Origin: Chlamydomonas sphaeroides
Taxonomy: Eukaryota; Chlorophyta; Chlorophyceae; Chlamydomonadales; Chlamydomonadaceae
Length of the DNA: 64,000 bases
NCBI GenBank assembly: GCA_001662425.1
Contig: BDDC01000042.1
Span: forward strand, 23,020 to 87,019
Direction of reading: 5' to 3'
The notes under the pieces are model-generated. The model was not told the origin of the DNA. It did not search any database and saw only the letters and a list, made by a program, of their open reading frames with translations. This document shows positions 46,801 through 57,700 of this stretch, in pieces. Both the position numbers and the translations under genes were made by a program. How positions within the stretch are numbered: the first letter of the stretch is position 1; each line of letters opens with the position of its first letter.

Positions 46801-48846
46801 CGGGCGCACGCGCCTCCGCTGCTGTCGTACATCCGGGTGACGGAGGCGTGCGCTGGGCTGTCCCCGGGCGACATGGGCGTGGTGCTCAATGACGACTGCG
46901 GACCCGACCACGACCACGCCGTGCTGGTGGGTGGGGCGCCGTGGCGCGCGGTGCGGCCCGCTAGCCTGGCCATTTGGTGTGCAGGACGTTGGGCCTGCGG
47001 CCCAGCAGTTGCGAGACGTGGTACCTTGGTTGTCGTCTGCCCTGAGCGCACTTGCATGCCCTGTCGCATCCGTTGGTCTGTTTGCAGGTCCGTGTGGCGA
47101 CGCCCCCGCGGCAGGGCTGCTTCAAGTGCCGCCCCGAGGCCCTGGCGCTGGTCCGGGCGGAGGAGGTACTCGGGGACCTGCTGGGGCTGCTGGGGCTGCT
47201 GGGGCTGCTGGGGCTGCTGGGGCTGCTGGGTCACAGCACACCTACCCTGCTGCCTGTGCGGTTGGGGTCCGTGGGCGCCCACGGCAGCAATTGCATTCCT
47301 CTACCCCTGCTACACAACACTCAGCCCGTAGCACAGCGCTCTGGTGCCTTGAGCCTCCTTTGGCCCCACACCCAGCCCCTACCGCTGCCGCCTCCGATCC
47401 CGCCCAGGTGCCCGAGGCGAACCGCCTGGCGGTCGAGTCCAAGCCTGGCAGTGGTGTGCCGGTGACGCGCTTCACGGGCGCTCCCGGGAAACTAGTTGTT
47501 TGCGGCTACGACTGGACGCCGCGCCGCGACCCGACCGGCGCCAACGGCGAGGTCGGCGTGCTGCTCGCACCCGTCAAGGACGGAGACTGGTGGCGCGTGC
47601 GCTGGTCCAGCGGCCTTGTTGGGCTGCACCGGACGGGCCGCGCGAACAGTGTGGGCATCGTCAAGTTTAAGCTGGCGTTCCTGCAGGTGGGGCTTCAACC
47701 CATCTCGGCTCGAATGGACAAGGGACCTGCGCTGGGCTGGGCTGGGGCATGGCAGCGCTGCAGTGCAAGCTGTCCAACCCATTCCAGCCTTGAGCCGCAG
47801 TCACGTGTCGTCCCCCTTGATGCAATTCATTCCCACGCCACAGATGGGCGACAAGGACGGCGCGCCCGTAGGCAGTACCGACCCGTATTGGCTTGGCCAA
47901 GCTGTGGTGCGCGGCCTCGCGTGGGCCCACGGCGACGAGGACGGCGGCCCCGGGGCGGTTGGCAGCCTCGTAGGCGAGTCCGAGGCGCAGGGGCGACAGC
48001 GGGCTGCCATTGCCAATACCATCGCCATCCCTGGCTATTTACTTGTACGCTCCTTCCCATGCCGCTCTGTGCAAGCAGAGGCCGTGACGGGCGTCGCGGT
48101 CAAGTGGCCGGGCCAGGCTGACCCCCGGCTGTACTCCGGGGGTGGCTCCTCGGGCATCTTTGACCTCTCCTACGCGTCGCGGCCCGGTGACCCCGTCACC
48201 ATCTTCACCGCGCGTGCTGGGCTGCAGGTGCGAGCACACAGTGCACCTACCCGCCGCATGGGCAGGAGGGGGGCATGCCGCTTGGCCCCTCTGCGCAGCT
48301 GCGCCCTGCGCGCATTCCATGAGACGAAACGTCCAAGGCTTGCGCTGCCCCGTGAGAAAAAACGTCCAAGGCTTGCGCTGCCCCGTGAGAAGAAACGTCC
48401 AAGGCTTGCGCTGCCCTGTGAGAAGAAACGTCCAAGGCTTGCGCTGCCCCCCAAGGCCCGCATCGCTGCCCCCGAGCCCCGTCTCGTTGCCCCCCAATCC
48501 CGAGGCCTGCATGGCGCTCACCCGCTTGTCGCAATTGCGAGACGAGGGTCGAGTGCTTATTGCCATGATGTGCCACCCCAGCTGGCGTCCCTTGCTGCCC
48601 CGAGGCCCGCCTCGCCTCGCCTGCCCGCAACGCAAGCGACCGCCAACCGCATTGCAGGTGCGGCGGCGCAGCTCGAAGCCGGGCGGCCGCGTGGGCAAGC
48701 TCACGCAGCCGGCCTCGCAGCTGTGGGAGCTGAGCAAGCGCAACGTCGCCGAGTGGCACTTGGAGTGGCCGGACGGCACCAGGGACGTGTACCGCAAGGT
48801 TGGCCTGCCCGGCCACGACAAGGACTGCGAGCTGGAGGTCGCGTGA
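43821..48846 (+). CDS. RING finger-protein kinase-SPRY-MIB/HERC2-like fusion protein, paralogue B
   Basis: A 988-residue protein from 13 exons that sum exactly in frame. Residues 6-45 are a C3HC4 RING (C6, C9, C25, H27, C30, C33, C42, C45), implying E3 ubiquitin ligase activity. The kinase spans about 108-360: IGAGTNGRVVEG, VAVKLV (K126), RRELELL, MADLKPDN (D226), CDFGIS (D244), GTLSYMAPEQF, WALGATLVHALAGQPPW. HRD is replaced by MAD, but Asp, Lys and Asn are kept. A helical stretch (about 365-400) and an Ala-rich linker lead to a SPRY domain (about 479-669), an SH3-like HERC2/KEG-type repeat (670-740), a second beta module (741-833), a MIB/HERC2 domain (about 834-926; VVRGLAWAHGDEDGGPG) and a last module (927-988). 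RING-kinase-HERC2-like order matches plant KEG, but SPRY replaces the ankyrin repeats. Exon 11 appears to use a GC donor (47974). Confidence 0.88.
47178..47231. repeat. (CTGCTGGGG)n 9-bp array in intron 9
   Basis: Six near-perfect CTGCTGGGG units begin 12 bases after the exon 9 donor of the RING-kinase gene. Confidence 0.9.
48323..48452. repeat. 33-bp tandem repeat, four copies, in intron 12
   Basis: AAACGTCCAAGGCTTGCGCT recurs with an exact 33-base period (starts 48327, 48360, 48393, 48426) inside the last intron of the RING-kinase gene. Confidence 0.93.
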
Positions 48847-51338
48847 CCGACGTCTTGCACGGATGGGGGTCAAGGCGTGTCCCTCGGAGTGCGCGACGAG
48901 GCCCATCGCATGCTGCGTGTGGGCCAACGAGGCCAGCTCCTGCCCGGCGCAACGGTGCCCGTGCTGGCTGTCTGGCGCTGCCCGTGCCGGGCGGGCGCTG
49001 TTGCCGCTGCCTGGGTCGGTCAGGCTCTGGGGCCGGGGCTGCGTGGGCTGGCGGCCAGGGCCAGCAGCTGACTCCATGGGCGCACCATGATGGCAGGGTT
49101 GCTGTTGCTGTTGAGGTCTTTGGGCATAACCCCCGCCGCGCACGTGTGGCGCTGGTTGCGAGTGTGGTGGGCGCCTGCGGTTCAACATATTCATCTGATG
49201 AAGCCCCGATGGTCGGGGGCCGGCCGGCAGCCCCTGACGAAGGACGGGTTGGCGGTACGACCCTGATCCCATTCTCTTTGTGGCATACGTGTCTTGTTGC
49301 ATGGGCCGAGCTGCTGCCGCAACGGCAGTTGCAGTGGCCGGAAAGTCCGTTGGCGACCGCGGCCGTGCCGGCCCTAGCTAGCGGGCGAAGCGCCACCCTG
49401 CTTGGCTGCAGGCGGCCGCTCGCGGGGCGAGCCGCGGGCCTTCCACAGTGAAGCGAACCAGGCCGGGGGCGGCGCGGCAGGAGTTTGCAGGGCAGCAGCA
49501 GGTGTAGACGGCAGCGGCGGGGTGCGGCGAGGGCGGGCCTAGCTTGGCCGGGCGGCTGGCCGGTTACGGTACTTGGGGCCCGATGACGGGGCCCGGTCAG
49601 AGCAGGGGCGGTACGGCGGGTGCCGAGCGATGCTTGCATGTGTCAAGTTCTATGGCGGCTGCCGTGTGTAATGTCTGGCGCGCTACATGGGCCTTTGCGC
49701 GGAGCGCCCAGGTCAACTCCATTGCTCTGGATGGCCGGCTCGCGTGGGGGTTGGGGTGAGGCTACCGCCGCTTGGGACCTGCAGAGATGAGTACGGGGCC
49801 CCTGGGCTCCTGGCTTCCAGGCTTCAGTTCAATGCCCCGGGGCCACGCCGCTCTGTGCTCGGCAGGCCCGGCCAGGGGAGCCTCCCCTGGGCCCGGCTGC
49901 ACAGCTTACAAAACCCCTGAACCTTGGCGAGGGCTGGCCGCCCTCGCGGTTGTGCGTACCGTGCTGCAGTGCGGTACGAGACAGAGCACGCTGTGGCGAT
50001 GCAGCAAGCGGCGACGAAGGGGCCCAAGCTCGGCTCACGTTAGCCGGAGCTGCGCACTGACGGTGCTGCTGGATGCCACGTCCGGCAGCGACGGCGAGGC
50101 TGGCGACGACACCGGTCCGGAATGGGCCCCACTGGCCGCGGCAAACGCATTCGCCAAAGCTCTGGCCACCATAGCCGCGGCCGGAGACCCACTGGCTGCG
50201 GCTGGGCGGCGGCGATGCCGAGCGTGGGCCAGGCGGCGGAACAGCGGCAGCCGCAGCAAGCGGCAGCGCTCGGGCCCTGGCGGCGGCCATGGCCAGCTGT
50301 AGCCAGCGGTGCTGGGCTGCGTTGGCGGCGAGGGCGGGCCCTGCATGCCGGCTGCGCGGCTGGCGAGGGCCACGGGCAGGGCTGCAGCCATCTATCTACC
50401 TAACGTCAACGTATCGACAAGCGTACCCCGCCGATGCCCTGAAATGAACCGGGGTCTCTAGAGAAGCATGAACGGACCATGAATATGTTCGACTGCAGCC
50501 CCCAACCCCCCCGCCTGGGTCAGGGTTGCAGCTGGTGGAAAAACGACAGCGGCCAGTGGTGTTCGCCCCACCTTCAATCCCGGACGGAAACAGCTTATTG
50601 CTTTGGCTGCTGCGACAGCAAAGCAGTAACGGGGCCGACAAAGGGGTGCGCAGCGGGGCGGGCGAACAAAGGGATGCCCAGCGGAGTCGGAGCCGCGGAG
50701 GCACTGCGCGGAGGCGTCACTGCCGGACTGCCGGGTGTGGGCTTGGCCCCAGCCACCGCGGCCCGAGCTTTGAGTTTGATGCTATGTGCGTTTTGAGTTA
50801 CGGCGATTTGGGGAGATGCGGGATAGGCGTTGGGGTGGGGGCTGACACTTGGACCTGCCTGTGCTGCCGCGCGTCCTTGTCAGCGTGACGGGTGGCCGCA
50901 ACTGCCGACAGAGGTCCGGAGCAAGCGTTCGGTGACCTTGGGCCGCGTAACCTTGCGGGACACACGAACATGCATATCTGGGTGCAGCGCAACCTGTGAC
51001 GACTGCCGCGTCTGGGTCGCCGCAGCCCACGCTTTTCGCGCGGGCGCTGACAGGGCTGACCCGAGCTGACGTGCCGGACGCCCCATGCAGCCGGACCGCT
51101 CATAATCAAAGGCGGGGCACAGACGTTGTATTCTCACTACCACCTCCTCTCTGCATACGCTTAATAGTTGCTTAACTCAAGCCGACGACCGCTCGTTCGT
51201 CAACACGTCAACAGTTGCCCCCAGCTCCCAAGTGACACCATCACACCTCGCCAACACGTAGCGAGCTAGTCGGCACGCGTAATAGCTTCTGCACGAACCT
51301 TTCGCCGAGCGCCTGTTCCTCGTCCTCGGACCCTCGCC
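48847..51338. other. Gene-poor stretch after the RING-kinase gene
   Basis: No exon is recognised on either strand. A TGTAA at 49667-49671 could be the 3' end of the upstream gene. The rest is GC-rich; a more balanced segment before 51339 is the likely promoter of the next gene. Confidence 0.5.
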
Positions 51339-52046
51339 ATGGCCTCGCTCGCCGCTATGTCCTCCGCGGATGCCGCTTTAATCAGCAAGGTTGGTTCTGC
51401 ATCATGGTCGCGAGCTTCTGGCCCAGTCAGCGCACCCGGCTGCCCTTGTGATTGAAACGTCGCGAAGTAAGGTTGTCACCCGAGCCGACGTTGACACCGC
51501 GCCCAACCTGCGCCTACTGTCCCAATTGACCTCGCAGTATTTTGGTCGCGCAACTTCGACCGCGGCCTCGGCTGCCCTGGGTGGTCGCGCCGCTTCGGCA
51601 ATCACAACCCAAACCTCGTCGATAGCGTTTCGCTCGTCGACGTCCGCGCCGGAGGGTAGGTTTCATGATTGCGAATGAGCCCTGCTTTTAAGACTGGCCA
51701 TGCCCGGCGCGGCTGTTGCACCAAAACCCTAGGCCGAGGCCCCGAGACCGGCTGCGTGGACGCCGCGTCTGCGAAGAGTGCAGCCTGCGGCACTTTCAAT
51801 AGTTCACATGGGTCCTAGCACGCGCCCTACGTATGTCGTCCTTTTGCGCCCTAACCACGCGCGTCCCTCCCCGCCCTTGCAGGTGATGGCCCCGGCCTGC
51901 GCGGCATGGTCTCAACCGCGACCTCGGCCTCCGCGCCCGGCGTCATGGCTGCCAGCGCCGGAGCCGTGCGCTTCATGTCCATGTTCGGCCGCCGCCCGAC
52001 GGTGGACTCGGTGACGACGGACGCCATGTCGGAGCTGGGCCTGTAG
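51339..52046 (+). CDS. Small putative organelle-targeted protein, 110 residues
   Basis: Not recognised. Three exons (51339-51389, 51538-51655, 51883-52046) with good GT-AG sites join exactly in frame. The protein starts MASLAAMSSADAALISK. It is rich in Ala, Ser, Thr and Arg with almost no acidic residues over the first two thirds (YFGRATSTAASAALGGRAAS, ITTQTSSIAFRSSTSAPEG), as mitochondrial or plastid presequences are. It ends with a less biased tail (VRFMSMFGRRPTVDSVTTD, then AMSELGL). It could be a small respiratory or plastid subunit that is mostly presequence plus a short mature peptide. Intron retention gives a misleading longer frame (51391-51678). TGTAA at 52678-52682 is a possible poly(A) signal. 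Confidence 0.62.
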
Positions 52047-54788
52047 GCGGCTCGGAGCAGCAGCTTAATCTTCATAACACGGTGACTCGTGCGGCGACCC
52101 ACCCTTATTCACCTAGCTGTCCCCACGGACGGAAACCGGACCATGTCCTGGAGGACGGGTGGGCTTGGCGCGTGCCGCCGTGTATCATATGACAGCAGAG
52201 TTGCTGTTACCTGAACGACGTGGGAGGGGTGCCGAAGAGACGTGGAGTGACTGGATGGGTGAAGAACACGGGAAAAGGCTCTTTCGCGTGTCCGCGCCTG
52301 GGCGGCTGTATCCTTATGCTTCGTGTAGAGAGACGCTCCTAATTGCGTAGGCGGATCAGGTCGATCCGTGATGTTGCTTAGGGCTGCATAGGTTGGCACG
52401 TATGCCATGCTAATTCATCTCCTGACGCTTCTTCCTCTGTATTTGTTGCAGCTCTTCACCTGACCGTCTGCGTAATGACATTTGCCGCGCATGATTCATG
52501 GCTGCTGAGGACTGCCTGGCTGCATTGATTGGATGTGCACGTGTAGCGTGTAGTGTTTAATCTAGGCGCTGATGTACCGGTGCGTGTGTAGGTACGGGTG
52601 TGACTGCCATAGCATGTGGAATTGCTGCGCGCGGAATGGCGGTGCCCATGTCCCGCTGCGGACTTATTGTTGCACGTTGTAACTAGCCACGGAACAAATA
52701 TCACCGTGTGCGGACTTGCCGCTCCAGGATGGTGATGACCCTGGGGACTAGGATGAGCTGCACCCCTGGTTTTACCGGCCACAGCCACCAGACCAGCCAC
52801 AACATAGCACCACCCGCACCGTGACGATCTACTACCGCCCGCCAGACCGCACCCCTTCACCTTGTGTCGCGCGGACGTCGTGGCGGACTCATTGTGACCC
52901 CACCCAGCCAGCAGGGGGTCCGCCGCACCTCCTCTGCGCGGTACTGTCTCACACTGCTGCCTTATGGACGGCCGCCAGCAAAGCTTCTAGAGAGTGGTTG
53001 TTGGAGTGTCGCAGATTGCGGGGTAGTGCAACCAGCCGCATTATCGTAGCACCAGCAACACCACAGCAGCTACTTCCTGTACCGCCCGCCAGCCTACACC
53101 TTTCCGAATGAGATGTCCCAGTGCAGGACAGGCCCTCAGGCTCAGGGGCCCCCTTGCTCAGGCCGCCATCATCTGTTTACGCGAGCATGCCGTCCGCCAT
53201 AGGGCCCCAAGCAACGCAAGCGGCAGTGAGGCCCTGAGGGACTCCATCTGTGTTGCAGACGAGCAGAACCAAGCTGTCGCAATTCAAGTGCTTCCGAGGG
53301 CAGCGCCCAGCAGGCCCCCCACGCCCCATTCCGGCAGCGGCAGCCGCCGGCAAGCGATCGTGCACGGGGGGTCGCCACCAACCCCTTCAGTCGGCATCGT
53401 CGTGGCGCAAGGCCGGCGCGGAGAACAGCGGTCGGCAGCACCAGTCGGGCGGCGCGTGCTGGGGCTGCCACGGGTTGGCTGTTCGGCGTCAGGGGCGTGC
53501 TGCTGTGTGGGGCGTTTGGACACGGTTGGACGTGTCCTCCCCCGTACATGTGCGGTCCGCAGCAGGGGACCCACAGGCCCTGGCGGCCTGGTCCGCGACC
53601 AGTTCGAGCCCTGCCCAGCTGTCCTGTCTGTGTGCGGCCCACAGCAGTAGGCGTCCTGCCGCGCAGGCCCTCGCGGCTAGTCCAGGACGGCCACATGACT
53701 GACCGCGACATCGGCCGCCACGCGCGCGGGCGCGAGCCCAGGGGCTTCCACGTTTCAACCAGCGTGGTAATCAAGGGGTGAACCTGCAGTTCAATCGCCA
53801 GTACTGGCAGCCCAGGGACTCCCAAGACTATACCAGTCTGGGGCTGCCTGCCGCAACGCACCGAGGCCGCCTGACCAGCGGCCACACAGCAGGTCCAGGC
53901 CACGGCTCGCGTTGCCGCCACAAGCCGCCCAGCCACCGCCGCGCCACAAGGCAGGTCCGCAGGGCCCGTCTTTGCCGCCAAGACGGCCTCCTGCACCGCT
54001 GCGCGCTCGCTTGCAGCCGCCCGGGCCGGGGCTGGCGGCCCTGACGGGCGGCAGGCGCTGCTGCGTCCTGCATCCTTGCACAGCGGTGGTTGACGTGCGG
54101 ATGCACGAGGAAACGCGTGGGTGTGGTGAGGCCCTATACATTGCGGTTGCGCCGACAGCGGCAGGAGCATGTCGGGCCTTGGCCACTGGAACCGTGCAGG
54201 ACCGACGGCAGCCCGCTCGCCGCCCCTGCCCTCCCCTCACCTTCCCTCCCTTGCTCTGGGGTTTCAGCCAGCGCGCCGCTCTCCCTGCCCCGCTTCCCCC
54301 CCCCACACCTCCCTGCTTGAGCTTGGGCCAGGATGTCCAGGTTCCCTGCAACTTCACTTGCCTGCACCTGCCCTCCAGTTCCCGCCCGTGGACGCATGAT
54401 GAGTGTCAACGCGCGCAATTCCGAGCGTTACAAGTTCCCTAGAGTAGAAACATGTTTTAGAAGAACGACATAGCTCAGGTCTGGGGCAGAGGAGCCCGCA
54501 ATACAAAATAAAGGTTGCTTTGTCAAGGTGCCGCACTTACACGCGAGGCGATGTCCAGTTGTATATGTAGTGGTGCTGCTTACGTTGGCGGAAGCTAATC
54601 GAGCAACGGCCGTTTGCAAATTGGGCCCATGCGATAAGCCCCCAGGGCTACGTCAAACCCCCGCCTCACTCGATTCGGACATATACTTGTGTTCTAACAT
54701 AGGCGTGCATACTAGACACCGAGCTTGCTCGCTCACGCTTGTTCACGTAGTCGGAGCCATCCAACGAGCAACACCGCTGTCGGCCACC
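52047..54788. other. Gene-poor stretch before the phosphorylase gene
   Basis: No supported exon. It contains TGTAA at 52678-52682. Long open frames on both strands at 53.1-54.4 kb (for example minus 53169-54170, 333 codons) lack motifs and mirror each other in composition. They could be remnants of a mobile element, but I see no terminal repeats or domain signature. Confidence 0.45.
52678..52682 (+). terminator. Candidate TGTAA polyadenylation signal
   Basis: TGTAA about 630 bases after the stop of the small gene at 51339-52046. Confidence 0.3.
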
Positions 54789-57700
54789 ATGGCATATCGA
54801 CAGCTGCAGGGCCAGCGCACCGCTGCCGGCGTGCCCGTTGCGAACTCTCGCGCCGTGCTCCCGGTGCGCAGCCGCGGTGTGCTCCGTGTCTCCGCGGTGG
54901 CGGAGGCGGAGCGGACGGCTGCCACGACGGGCTCGCAAGCTGCCCCCACGGGGGACATCAGCAACAAGCTCAAGTATCTGTTCGGCAAGAATGGAGACTA
55001 CACCGTCGCGGACGCCTACCAGGGCACCGCGTGGAGCGTGCGTGAGAAGCTCATCGACTCTTTCAACAAGACGCACGAGCACTGGAAGTAAGCATGCTGT
55101 GCATAAGGTGCCAGCGCCAGGGCACCGAGGGCCAGGGCCGCTGGCTTCCCGGGGTCCCGTTGGTGTCGCGATTGAGAGTTCCGCGAGACCATCCTTGACC
55201 GGCATGCATCCCAGGCCCTTGTGGGGGCAGCAGTTGATTCATGGCATTGCTTCCTTCAATTGACTTACGCTGTCGAGGGCTGTTTCGCTCTTGAAGCCGC
55301 CTTGTCGCGCGACAGATCTCCGAGGGTGTTGTGCACAAGCTGCTCCGCCCCGCCCTTTCGCTTCCGCACGAGCAGGAAGGAGGACCCCAAGTTCATCTAC
55401 TACCTGTCGGCCGAGTTCCTGATGGGTCGCTCGCTGACCAACACGGTTTACAACCTGGGGCTTGAGGGCGAGTACGCCAAGGCGCTGCGCTCGATGGGCT
55501 ACCAGATGGAGGAGGTTGCTGATGCCGAGCGCGACGCTGCTCTCGGCAATGGTGGTCTCGGCCGCCTGGCCGCCTGCTTCCTGGACTCGATGGCCACGCT
55601 GGACCTGCCGGGCTGGGGCTACGGTATCCGCTACAAGTACGGCATGTTCAAGCAGGTGCGTTCGGTGCTTTGCACCGTAAAATCGGAACGTGGCTTCGCA
55701 GAAACCCCGCCTGTACCCCAACCGACCCCGGGGTCGGCATGTGCCGGGATGCCGACCACCTCTTATCACGCCGCCACGTACCCGGTGCCGCTTCCCCCCC
55801 TTTCACCGCCGATTCGTTCCGCACAGGCCCTCAAGAACGGGTACCAGATGGAGCTGCCGGACATCTGGCTGACCAAGGGCAACCCCTGGGAGATTCGCCG
55901 CGACGACGTGAAGTTCGAGGTCGGCTTCGGCGGCCGCGTGGAGCGCCGCAAGAATGGCAACAAGGAGGTCACCGTGTGGACCCCCTCGGAGCGGGTGCGT
56001 AGCAAGTGCGGTGGTGCAGCGGGGTTCGGTTGCAGTCGGCGGCGGGGCGAGCTGCGCGCCACGGATGTAGCGCCAGCAGGGGGTTTACCCGCGTTCCGGG
56101 CGTTACGGCGGCCGCCGGTAACGCCCGTAATGCCAGCTTTGACTGCAGGTTGACCAGCCCGGGTTCTGCCGCAAGCACATCCGGTCACCGCCGTACCTGC
56201 GTGCTATCGCCTCGCAGGTCATCGCCCAGGCGTACGACAACCCGATCCCCGGCTTCAATACCCCCACCACCAGCAACCTGCGCCTGTGGGACGCGCTGCC
56301 GCTGGCCGAGTTTGACCTGGCCGCCTTCAACGCGGGCGACTACGACCGGGTAAGGCGCTGGGGCTGGGAACCCTACGAATGTGCCGGGTGCGCGATGACG
56401 TGTGTGTGGCGCACCCGCCCGCGCGCCGCCGGCCCTCAAGCTGCAAGGGGCCGGCCAAGAGCGCTGTTCTTTGTGACCACAGGAGAGCACCTGCCGCCTG
56501 TTTGCTGGAGGGTATGCAACTCGGCGTGCTCGCTTGGCTGCTGCCTCACCGGCGCCCTCAACTTTGCCCCCCGCCCCTCGCCCCCTCTGCCCTGTCAGGC
56601 CATGCTGGAGCGGGAGCGCGCCGAGGGCATCAGCGCCGTGCTGTACCCCAACGACAGCACCCCCGAGGGCAAGGAGCTGCGCCTCAAGCAGCAGTACTTC
56701 TTCGTGTGCGCCTCGCTGCAGGTGCGGGACGGGACGGCAGGGCCGGGGCAGGGCCAGGGTGGGGGCCACTCAACGTGGGGTTCGTCCTTGGCGAGCTGTA
56801 CGGCCGGTGCTGGACAGCGCAGGGCAGCGGCTGGGCGCGCTGGTCGGTGCTGGGCAGTGACGTGCCCACACGCGCAGAGCCAGCTCGCTTGCTGCAGGCG
56901 CTGCGCGAGCCCCATCGACAACTGACACGTACGCAACCTTCCCTTCCCCTCCACCGCCGCCAGGACGTGCTGTCCCGCTTTAAGGCGGTGCACGGGACCA
57001 ACTTCGAGGCGCTGCCCGACAAGGCCTGCTTCCAGCTGAACGACACGCACCCCACCATCGCGGTGGCGGAGCTGATGCGCCTGCTGGTGGATGTGGAGGG
57101 GCTGGACTGGGACCAGGCCTGGACCATCACCACCAAGGTGCGGGGCGCTACGCGAGGGGCGAAGGGCAGGGTGGCGAGGGGCGGGGTCCAGGGTGTTGGG
57201 GAAGGCGAGGGCATGGCAGCTGCTGGGCCATGACTGGGGGGAAGGGGGCGGTACGTAGGTGTCTTGTGGGATGCCGGTCGGCACGGCAAGCTTGGATGCG
57301 GGAGACGAAGATGGATGGGCGACTGGGGGGTTTGGTGAGGGGGCGACATAAGGATGGGGTGTGCGCGTGCGTCTCCTCGTGAACGGCATCGTGCATCCGC
57401 CGGCGAAGGGTCGGGGCTATGTGGCGAGGTGGCCTGCACCAACAACGGGGTCAGGCGGCGAAGGGGCATGCACGAGTATCCGGCTACAGTAGCAGCATAT
57501 AGTAGCGGCATGAGTCGGAGCTGGGCTGTTGTCGGGCCAGCCCTAGGGGTTGAGGTTGGGAAGGCGGCTTTTGAGGGAAGGCCTTCAACTTACCGCTTGG
57601 TGGCGCCTCTGGTAGCCTGCTTGGAGGCGTTGAGCTGGGCATTTCTAGCGGTTGCGCTGGGGAGCGGGGCCAGGTACTGGAACCGAAAAGAACCCTGGCG

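Noticed and set aside
47496..49451. 651-codon plus-strand open frame
   Set aside because: It reads exons 10-13 of the RING-kinase gene in the wrong frame and runs through introns. The homologous frame is fixed by paralogue A.
53169..54170. 333-codon minus-strand open frame
   Set aside because: No recognisable motif, biased Ala/Arg/Pro/Gly composition and similar open frames on the plus strand. No terminal repeats or reverse transcriptase, integrase or transposase signature to support a mobile element.
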